From assembly GCA_913046025.1 (NCBI GenBank), contig CAJWRP010000193.1, positions 1 to 5,535 on the forward strand: a DNA stretch of 5,535 nt, in the 5' to 3' direction. The notes under the pieces were generated by a model that ran no database searches, had not been told where the DNA came from, and saw only the letters and a list, made by a program, of their open reading frames with translations. Positions 1 through 5,029 of this stretch are shown here, one piece after another. A program made the translations under genes and the position numbers. Source of the DNA: an uncultured Chloroflexota bacterium. GTDB taxonomy: Bacteria; Chloroflexota; Dehalococcoidia; SAR202; UBA11138. How positions within the stretch are numbered: position 1 is the first letter of the stretch; the number at the start of each line of letters is the position of its first letter.

Positions 1-662
1 AATTTTTGTCCTTCGCTGCCAACTCCTCAGTTAGGTTTCTCATACCCTTTTATCTGCAGGCAGTCCAGGGTTATTCGCCGCAGCAGGTAGGGCTGATAAT
101 AGTCCCCAGTGCCATAGCCATGATCGTGGCCGGACCTATTAGCGGTCGCCTGTCGGATAAGTACGGCCTAAGGCGGTTTACTGTTGGCGGGCTGATAATG
201 TCGACGACGGGCTTGCTGATCCTGTCCGCTGTAACGGAGACGACACCTCTACCGTTTATTGTCGTAGCGCTGATTATGCAGATGAGCGGCAACGGAACGT
301 TTTATCCCCCGAACAACGCTTCTATACTGGGCGCTGTCGAGGAGAGCAAATACGGCGTGATGTCCAGCTTCGTGAACCTGGTGCGAAACGCTGGCAACAT
401 TACAGGTATCGCCATAGGAACAGCTATCGTTACAGCGGTGATGGCCTCGATGGGATTCCAGCCAAGCCTGGCAGCGGTGACGGATGTAGGAAGCGAAGGC
501 GTCATCGACTCCTTCGTGTCCGGCCTGAGGGTCGTCTACAGGATCATGGCTGGCGTAATGGTCATAAGCATGGTGCTTTCTTTCATTCGGGGAGGCGGTT
601 ATGCATCGGCAACCACATCAGAAGATGACAGTCCGGAGCCTTTGCCTGCGAAGCAGTCCTAG
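1..662 (+). CDS. DHA2-type (EmrB/QacA-like) MFS drug exporter, C-terminal part
   Basis: This is the C-terminal part of a 14-TM major facilitator exporter that would expel drugs or other small amphipaths across the inner membrane using the proton gradient. The reading frame is already open at the left edge (first whole codon at base 3), so the TTG at base 6 is probably internal and the real start lies outside the window. About 219 residues remain, against roughly 480-550 for the family. Counting from base 6, a helix end with the family-typical 'IPFYLQAVQGYSP' (about 13-25) is followed by a helix with 'GLIIVPSAIAMIVAGP' (29-44). Next come an inter-domain motif-A-like loop 'GRLSDKYGLRR' (47-57) and hydrophobic segments near 57-75, 82-101, 128-148 and 174-194. 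The stretch 'NNASILGAVEESKYGVMSS' (103-121) is typical of the DHA2 group. A short polar tail precedes the TAG stop. It converges on the next gene with a 78-nt gap. Family assignment is firm; substrate is unknown. Confidence 0.9.
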   Translation, partial: FLSFAANSSVRFLIPFYLQAVQGYSPQQVGLIIVPSAIAMIVAGPISGRLSDKYGLRRFTVGGLIMSTTGLLILSAVTETTPLPFIVVALIMQMSGNGTFYPPNNASILGAVEESKYGVMSSFVNLVRNAGNITGIAIGTAIVTAVMASMGFQPSLAAVTDVGSEGVIDSFVSGLRVVYRIMAGVMVISMVLSFIRGGGYASATTSEDDSPEPLPAKQS

Positions 663-740
663 CCTAACCAGTTATCTGTGATAAATTGCCCGTTCTGCCG
701 ACGTTTTTTTGGGGTTGTGGCAGGTACAGGCAAGCGCTTC

Positions 741-1973
741 CTACATTCGCCGAATCTTGGGATGAAACAGCAAGATGGCGACGCCTATTAAAGCGAGCGC
801 AGCACCATTAAAGACCAGCGCCACCGTTACACTGAACGTTGCCGCTAGGAATCCCACTTGCAAATTGCCTACCGGAGCTGTGCCCACGCTGACCACCCAC
901 GCCCCCATGGCCCGGCCCCTCTGCTCGTTTCTTACCACGCCCTGCATCAGGCTCTGCGAGAACAAGTCACTTAGGGACATCATCCCGCCGGTGATCGCAA
1001 TGGCGAACATTGCGATTGCGAAGGTGGGAGAAATCCCCAGCAATATTATTGCAGTACCAAAAACGATCATGGACAGGAGTAGCATCAGGCCTTTGCGGTT
1101 GATCTCTCCGAGGGGAGTTATCAGCATAATGGCGATAATTGCGCCTGTCGATCTAATGGCATTTAGAATCCCCAGCCCATCTGCGTCGACGTGAAGGACA
1201 TCCCTGGCGAGGCTTGGAAGGGCAGTTGCAGTGGCGAATCCCAGCACCTCGGTACCGGAAGTCACCAGAATCAGCACTAACAGAGACCTGTTGTGGCGAA
1301 GCTCTACGCCAAACTCTTTCAAGCCTCTGAGCACTGGCTGACGAGCTGAAGGCGCGGCCTGCCCTCGGGAGCGAATGAACGTCAACAACACTGCTGACGC
1401 CAGGTAACCGACCCCCAACAGCATGTACGCGGCACCAGCACTCACGTCGGCGATAAGGAAACCAACAGCCAACGAGCCAACGAACCCTCCAAATCGCATT
1501 CCCAGGCTGACAAAAGCCAGACCGCTCAGCAAGTTTCCTTCACCTACCACGTCGAAGGCGAAGCTCTGGCGTGATGCCTGGTAAAGCGCAGCCAGGCTCC
1601 CTGTGAGCATTGTAGACAGCAGCAGGTGCCATACCTCTAGCTTGTCAGCGAGGAGTAAAGCTGCAACCGATGAGGTGATCACGACCATTCCAAGATTTAA
1701 CATGCGCATGAGGTCGCGCCTGCTAAACCTGTCGGCAATGGCCCCAGCCAGGATGCCTAGAAAGAAGAATGGAGCTGACTTCAGGCTCAATGCCACGCCC
1801 ACCATGAATGCTGAGTCGGTCATGTCCAGCATTAGCCAGCCAAGAAGCACCATCTCACCTGTAAATCCGACGGCGTCGAACATGGCGGAGGCAAATAGGA
1901 ATCGAAAGTCGCGAATGCGCATGGCCGGTGCACGCAAGGCCGTTCGCAATAACAGGGCTGGGTTAAGGCTCAT
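741..1973 (-). CDS. MFS_3/DHA3-type 12-TM exporter
   Basis: A complete 410-residue MFS permease of the MFS_3 (EntS/macrolide-exporter-like, DHA3) group, expected to export a small molecule by proton antiport at the inner membrane. The length matches the family (about 400-430). After a polar N-terminus with 'RDFRFLFASA' (21-30), common before TM1 in this group, there are about twelve hydrophobic segments. Motif A lies in the TM2-3 loop as 'GILAGAIADRFSRR' (73-86). A hydrophilic central loop spans about 200-228. The segment near 341-364, with 'LMQGVVRNEQRGRAMG', matches the second-half loop typical of this group. The ATG at 1971-1973 is preceded on the minus strand by a GAGGA Shine-Dalgarno about 4 nt away, which favours it over the internal Met18. 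No T-rich terminator is seen beyond its TAG stop. It is a different subfamily from the converging DHA2 exporter, so the two are not duplicates. The substrate cannot be told from the sequence. Confidence 0.93.
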   Translation of the reverse strand: MSLNPALLLRTALRAPAMRIRDFRFLFASAMFDAVGFTGEMVLLGWLMLDMTDSAFMVGVALSLKSAPFFFLGILAGAIADRFSRRDLMRMLNLGMVVITSSVAALLLADKLEVWHLLLSTMLTGSLAALYQASRQSFAFDVVGEGNLLSGLAFVSLGMRFGGFVGSLAVGFLIADVSAGAAYMLLGVGYLASAVLLTFIRSRGQAAPSARQPVLRGLKEFGVELRHNRSLLVLILVTSGTEVLGFATATALPSLARDVLHVDADGLGILNAIRSTGAIIAIMLITPLGEINRKGLMLLLSMIVFGTAIILLGISPTFAIAMFAIAITGGMMSLSDLFSQSLMQGVVRNEQRGRAMGAWVVSVGTAPVGNLQVGFLAATFSVTVALVFNGAALALIGVAILLFHPKIRRM

Positions 1974-2147
1974 TAATCCTCGTGGCAGGCCTGGATTAGC
2001 CGAATGCCTGAAAGATGGGCTAGCTGATTGTACTCAATCGGGAAGACTCGGTGTGGAGAAAATATGCAACAGTGACGAGTTTAATGCATTGCCTTTAGTT
2101 TCTCTGCAATCCCCGGCATCGGTAGGCCTGTCCGCGCCACTAGAGGC
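1974..2147. other. 174-bp spacer upstream of the MFS_3 exporter
   Basis: Noncoding gap between the start of the MFS_3 exporter and the end of the APH-like pseudogene; it must hold the exporter's leader unless transcription reads through the pseudogene. On the minus strand there is an AT-rich patch (GCATATTTTC, about 2066-2075) and a short inverted repeat (GATTG-TACT-CAATC, 2026-2039), but no convincing -35/-10 pair. A minus-strand frame shifted by one from the pseudogene is open across its right part (2081-2179, about 32 codons, ending TAA) and includes 'GLPMPGIAEKLKAMH'. This may be a frameshifted remnant of the pseudogene's tail, or chance. Confidence 0.35.
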
Positions 2148-2987
2148 TCATGCACTCTTGTGAGCGCAGGTGCTGCCCTTCATGGATTCCACGGGATCGG
2201 GCCGCATGTCCATGACGGTAGGCTCGTATTCGATGGACACGAATACGCTGGCTAGTCTTCTCACCCCGGCCAGATCCAGCCGTGGATCCGAGACCCCGAC
2301 CTGCGTCCAGTCGATAACCACGGTTTTTCAGTCTGGCTGGATGAGTATGTTGTCGGAGTGAAGGTTTATGTGGACGACAGCAGGCTTTTTGTATGGAACG
2401 AGGTCGCGGCGGGAATCCAGCCACTCAAGGACTTCTTGAAAGCCGGATATAGGAAAGCGCTCCAAATAGTCCCGGTACATCTTCAGTGTCTGGTCGATAA
2501 GAGAATATGGGTCGTTGTAGTCCAAAGCAGAGTCAGCGTGCGAATGCCGCTCCAAGGAGTGCAATCGTGACACCAGGCTGGATAGCTTGGCCATGTAGTC
2601 TTCTCTGGTAGCCTACTCGCTTTCGGCCATGAGAGACCTCATGGTCTGGCCCTCGATGCACTCCATGATGACGAAGGGTTTTTCGAATGGCGAATCGTCC
2701 TGTTCCAGAGTCTTTACCAGGGGGACGGGATACTCGACCTCGTGAAGCAGACGCATGCCCCCGAACTCGCGGGCCGATTTCTCGTAAGCATCGTCACCGG
2801 GGTAGATACGCAGGATTAGATCAAGATTATTGCGGGAATCTGATTTGCCGTGCTCCAGTACGAAAGAGTAGATGTCGCACTCCCAGCCAGCGCTCATCGA
2901 GGCCAGATCGCTTACAGAGGTGTCGACCAGATCGGTGAGGTTGGCCTCGATGTAAGACTGTAGTTGGGCCTGCATTTCGGTGAGCAT
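2148..2987 (-). pseudogene. APH-family (aminoglycoside phosphotransferase-like) kinase, decayed
   Basis: Three pieces in one continuous minus-strand frame read as a single APH/choline-kinase-superfamily protein, interrupted by TAG at 2613-2615 and TGA at 2328-2330 and ending at TGA 2148-2150 (about 277 sense codons). Piece 1 is the N-lobe: 'SAGWECDIYSFVLE', a beta strand 'DLILRIYPG' carrying the likely ATP-binding basic residue, and the hinge 'KPFVIMECIEGQTM'. Piece 2 has 'LVSRLHSLERHS' and then the catalytic loop 'VVHINLHSDNILIQPD'. Piece 3 starts 'KTVVIDWTQVGVSDPRLDLA', the metal-binding IDW motif. Homology therefore runs across both stops. The family loop HGDxHxxN here reads H-I-N-L-H-S-D-N: the catalytic Asp is Asn (AAC, 2364-2366). 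The first stop is one base from CAG and the second one base from GGA, which would give the usual Gly before K-T-V-V-I-D-W. The C-lobe is also short. The start is taken as ATG at 2985-2987 with GAAGG 7 nt upstream. An in-frame GTG at 3018-3020 lies inside the terminator hairpin of the preceding gene and is rejected. The ancestral substrate is unknown; many such bacterial kinases do not act on antibiotics. Confidence 0.88.
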
Positions 2988-2994
2988 TACTTGG

Positions 2995-2999
2995 CCTTC
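2995..2999 (-). promoter_or_regulatory. Shine-Dalgarno deciding the start of the APH-like pseudogene
   Basis: On the minus strand GAAGG sits 7 nt before the ATG at 2985-2987. It places the original start there and not at the upstream GTG that falls in the neighbouring terminator stem. Confidence 0.55.
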
Positions 3000-3014
3000 G
3001 GAGGGAGAAAGACA

Positions 3015-3044
3015 AGCCACCGAAGCCAGTTTGCTTCGGTGGCT
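3015..3044 (-). terminator. Rho-independent terminator of the SMP-30 gene
   Basis: A perfect 12-bp inverted repeat: AGCCACCGAAGC (3015-3026) and GCTTCGGTGGCT (3033-3044) around a 6-nt loop. Read on the minus strand, the GC-rich stem is followed by TGTCTTTCT, a broken but T-rich tract. It starts 25 nt past the TAA stop of the lactonase gene, as expected for its terminator. The plus-strand 3' flank (ATATAAGTA) is a poorer U-tract, so termination is mainly of leftward transcription. It isolates the lactonase transcript from the pseudogene. Confidence 0.85.
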
Positions 3045-3069
3045 ATATAAGTACTCGTTGGGAAAGTGT

Positions 3070-3927
3070 TTACGCCCGGGGAATCTTAGTGCCTGCCGTC
3101 TTCATTTGCATGCTGAACACTGAGGTGTTAGCGGTGAAGTACATGGTCTTGTTGTCGGGGCCGCCCCAGCCGCAGTTGGCCGGGTATTCAGGTAGCTTAA
3201 TGATGCCGATAAGCTCGCCGGAAGTCTCGAAGACCCAGCAGCCGCCAGGGCCGGTGCAGTAGACTCGTCCTTCTGCGTCAACCTTCATGCCGTCTGGCAC
3301 GCCAGCCTCTTCAGAAGACATATCGGTGAAGTGCCTGCCGTTGCTCACGGTGCCGTCCTCGTTTACGTCGTACGCCATTATGTACTTTTCCGGTCGGGTG
3401 TTTGCGACATAGAGAATTTTCTCATTGGGCGAGAATGCCAGTCCGTTCGGGTAGTCGAACTTTTCTATGATTACGTCTACTGTGCCGTCGGGCTTCACAC
3501 GAAGAACGTTATTATGTTCCAGCTCAACGTCTGCTGGCTCCAGGCGTTCACGACCGGGGTTGGTGAAATACAGGCTGCCGTCGGACTTTCCGATAACGTC
3601 ATTGGGGCGGTTCAGGCGCTTGCCGTTCACCTTGTCGGCGACGACGGTGAAAACGTTGTTGGGGTCCATGCGCGTGATCCGGCGATTGACCATCTCGCAA
3701 ATAATGACGCGTCCTTGTTTGTCGAAGGTCATGCCGTTGGAGTCGCCGCTGTTCTCCCTTATGATCTGCGTCTTGCCGTCGGTGCCCAGCCGTAGGATCT
3801 GGCCGCGGCGGATATCCACAAAGGTCAGCGTGCCGTCCGAGTGCCACAAAGGACCCTCTGTGAACACGAATCCTGACGCCACCTGAGTGGGTTTAGCTGA
3901 CTCAACGATATCGGATAGAGTTGCCAT
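3070..3927 (-). CDS. SMP-30/gluconolactonase-family lactonase
   Basis: A complete 285-residue six-bladed beta-propeller of the SGL (SMP-30/gluconolactonase/LRE-like) family, which hydrolyses sugar or other lactones using one divalent metal ion. The family's metal and active-site positions are all recognisable: Glu24 in 'FVFTEGPLW', Asn109 in 'LNRPNDVIG', Asn161 in 'YPNGLAFSP' and Asp212 in 'VPDGMKVDAEGRVY'. These correspond to the Glu/Asn/Asn/Asp set known from SMP-30 (Glu18, Asn103, Asn154, Asp204 in the human protein). Length is normal (about 280-310). There is no signal peptide, so it is probably cytoplasmic. The ATG at 3925-3927 has a strong GAGGAG Shine-Dalgarno 6 nt upstream, and a strong terminator follows the TAA stop. 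A 155-nt gap separates it from the NHL gene, so it may be its own transcription unit within a catabolic neighbourhood. 'YFTNPGRERLEP' (120-131) departs from the 'FTDP.YG' seen in many gluconolactonases, so the true lactone is uncertain. Confidence 0.92.
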   Translation of the reverse strand: MATLSDIVESAKPTQVASGFVFTEGPLWHSDGTLTFVDIRRGQILRLGTDGKTQIIRENSGDSNGMTFDKQGRVIICEMVNRRITRMDPNNVFTVVADKVNGKRLNRPNDVIGKSDGSLYFTNPGRERLEPADVELEHNNVLRVKPDGTVDVIIEKFDYPNGLAFSPNEKILYVANTRPEKYIMAYDVNEDGTVSNGRHFTDMSSEEAGVPDGMKVDAEGRVYCTGPGGCWVFETSGELIGIIKLPEYPANCGWGGPDNKTMYFTANTSVFSMQMKTAGTKIPRA

Positions 3928-3933
3928 TACAGT

Positions 3934-3939
3934 CTCCTC
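3934..3939 (-). promoter_or_regulatory. Strong Shine-Dalgarno of the SMP-30 gene
   Basis: GAGGAG on the minus strand, 6 nt before the ATG at 3925-3927. It fixes the start and suggests efficient translation. Confidence 0.8.
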
Positions 3940-3950
3940 GAATATTGATA

Positions 3951-3980
3951 TACATACTTAGAAAGGGATTCAGGTGTCAG
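3951..3980 (-). promoter_or_regulatory. Possible sigma70-like promoter of the SMP-30 gene
   Basis: On the minus strand CTGACA (3975-3980; five of six match TTGACA) is followed after 18 nt by TATGTA (3951-3956; only three of six match TATAAT), just before the Shine-Dalgarno. It would give a leader of about 17 nt. The -10 box is weak and the consensus for this organism is unknown, so this is tentative. Confidence 0.3.
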
Positions 3981-4001
3981 TAAATTGCTAAGACCCTGAA
4001 T
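3968..4001. repeat. Imperfect palindrome upstream of the SMP-30 gene
   Basis: ATTCAGG-T-GTC (3968-3978) pairs with GAC-CCTGAAT (3992-4001): seven perfect outer base pairs, a one-base bulge and three inner pairs around a 13-nt AT-rich centre. It overlaps the candidate -35 box of the lactonase gene, so it may be an operator. Alternatively its transcript could fold as a weak terminator for the NHL gene, whose stop is about 80 nt upstream on the minus strand; the following CCCTTTCT is only a poor U-tract. Confidence 0.4.
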
Positions 4002-4082
4002 TGCCAATCACTCGATAAGCCTGACCAGTTGCACCATAGAAACCACTTTATGTAACAAGCGTGTTCCGCCGCCCATTCGAAA

Positions 4083-4994
4083 CTACTGGCGAACGTATTT
4101 GACTATGCGTCGGCCTGTGCTGCCCTCGCCGGACGTTGGCTGCACAAAGTAGATGTTGCCATCGGAGTCACCTGCCGCGCCGTGGCAGCTTCGGAAATTG
4201 TCACTGCCCCACTGTGCCAAGAGCTCGCCTTCAACCGTCAGCACGCTGAAGAGCCCGCCATTATGCTCGGCTACGTAGCAAATTCCGTCGCCGTCCTCCC
4301 AGACAACCGCCGGGCCAATGAGCTTGGTTGGCCATTGCATAAGGAACTCGCCATCTTGCGAGAATACCTGGACACGGTCGTTCTCTCGGTCTGCAATCAG
4401 CAAGCGACCCTTGCTGTCGATCCACGCGCCGTGGGGCAGCATGAACTGACCGGGGCCGTCACCAGGGTCTCCCCATGACTTGAGCAGCTCGCCCTCGGAG
4501 GAGAACTTATGCACTCGGCAGTTCGCGTAGCCGTCGGAAATGAAGATCTCTCCTGACGGGGCCACCGCGATGCCCGCTGGCATGTTGAAGGGCTCTGCGC
4601 CTTGTGTTACCTCTTTGTAGCCGTTGGACCCGAAGTCAGTATTGTCCGCGCCGGTGTTGGAGCGGTACCCCTTCTCACCGATGGTCATGAGTAGCGTGCC
4701 ATCAGACGTGTACTTGTAAATCTGCTGGTTGTTTCGGTCGACGATCCATATGTTGTCGCTGGGGTCGGCGTATATGGCGTGGGGAAACGCAAACTCCGTC
4801 ACTCCCCAGTCGGACAGATAGTTGCCATCCTTGTCGAACACGATGATTCCGTGCTCGCCCCGGTTGAATCCATAAACTCGTTCCTGTGAGTCAACGGTGA
4901 CTGCAGCCATGGGGGCGTTCCAGTTGTCCGGGACCTTAGCCCAGTCCTCGATTGGCTCGTATGTATACTTTCCGCTTCCGACTGTTGCTGCCAT
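4083..4994 (-). CDS. NHL six-bladed beta-propeller, PAL-like (peptidyl-hydroxyglycine lyase-like) protein
   Basis: A 303-residue NHL-repeat propeller without signal peptide. The start is the ATG at 4992-4994, with AGGAG 7 nt upstream; a longer in-frame start at 5054 lies inside the upstream gene and has no better support. Blade motifs recur as 'AIYADPSDNIWIVDRNNQQI', 'AGIAVAPSGEIFISDGYANC' and 'GAWIDSKGRLLIADREND'. The pattern fits the catalytic core of peptidyl-alpha-hydroxyglycine alpha-amidating lyase (PAL), which splits a hydroxyglycine carbinolamide into an amide and glyoxylate. Apparent counterparts of PAL's residues are His72 ('FPHAIYAD'), His188 ('LPHGAWID') and His271 ('SCHGAAGD') for zinc. 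For catalysis they are Arg45 ('NRGEH'), Tyr156 ('SDGYANCR') and Arg203 ('ADRENDR'). The Asp that follows the last His in animal PAL is Gly here. The gene lies 35 nt after an LLM oxidoreductase gene on the same strand, so they are probably co-transcribed. It could instead be a non-enzymatic NHL scaffold or another lyase or hydrolase. Fold is certain, PAL-like chemistry probable, substrate unknown. Confidence 0.85.
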   Translation of the reverse strand: MAATVGSGKYTYEPIEDWAKVPDNWNAPMAAVTVDSQERVYGFNRGEHGIIVFDKDGNYLSDWGVTEFAFPHAIYADPSDNIWIVDRNNQQIYKYTSDGTLLMTIGEKGYRSNTGADNTDFGSNGYKEVTQGAEPFNMPAGIAVAPSGEIFISDGYANCRVHKFSSEGELLKSWGDPGDGPGQFMLPHGAWIDSKGRLLIADRENDRVQVFSQDGEFLMQWPTKLIGPAVVWEDGDGICYVAEHNGGLFSVLTVEGELLAQWGSDNFRSCHGAAGDSDGNIYFVQPTSGEGSTGRRIVKYVRQ

Positions 4995-5001
4995 ACTTTT
5001 G

Positions 5002-5006
5002 CTCCT
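5002..5006 (-). promoter_or_regulatory. Shine-Dalgarno deciding the start of the PAL-like NHL gene
   Basis: AGGAG on the minus strand, 7 nt before the ATG at 4992-4994. It supports this start over the ATG at 5052-5054, which would overlap the end of the upstream oxidoreductase gene by 25 nt. Confidence 0.75.
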
Positions 5007-5029
5007 AATAAATTGTATTGTTGATTTTG

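Noticed and set aside
695..723. Possible terminator between the convergent MFS genes: CTGCC and GGCAG arms plus a run of seven T at 704-710
   Set aside because: Only 5 bp pair, the loop is 19 nt, and the T-run lies inside the loop, not after the stem. I cannot support a real terminator, although convergent genes make one likely somewhere here.
1603..2163. Long plus-strand open frame of 186 codons opposite the MFS_3 gene
   Set aside because: It is antisense to a gene with clear transmembrane and motif evidence, runs on into the spacer, is rich in Arg/Ser/Pro/Thr as expected for a shadow frame, and shows no recognisable domain.
2140..2424. Minus-strand 94-codon open frame overlapping the end of the APH-like pseudogene
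   Set aside because: It is in a different frame from the IDW and catalytic-loop motifs, is very rich in Arg, Gly and His, and shows no APH-like sequence; it is a shadow of the decayed gene.
2328..2615. Programmed stop-codon readthrough or selenocysteine/pyrrolysine recoding in the APH-like gene
   Set aside because: Two different stop codons are used, neither falls at a position where Sec or Pyl is known in this family, no recoding element is apparent next to the TGA, and the catalytic Asp is lost as well.
3331..3886. Plus-strand open frames of 139-154 codons opposite the SMP-30 gene
   Set aside because: They lie antisense within a gene whose active-site residues are all identifiable, overlap each other in different frames, and have no domain of their own.
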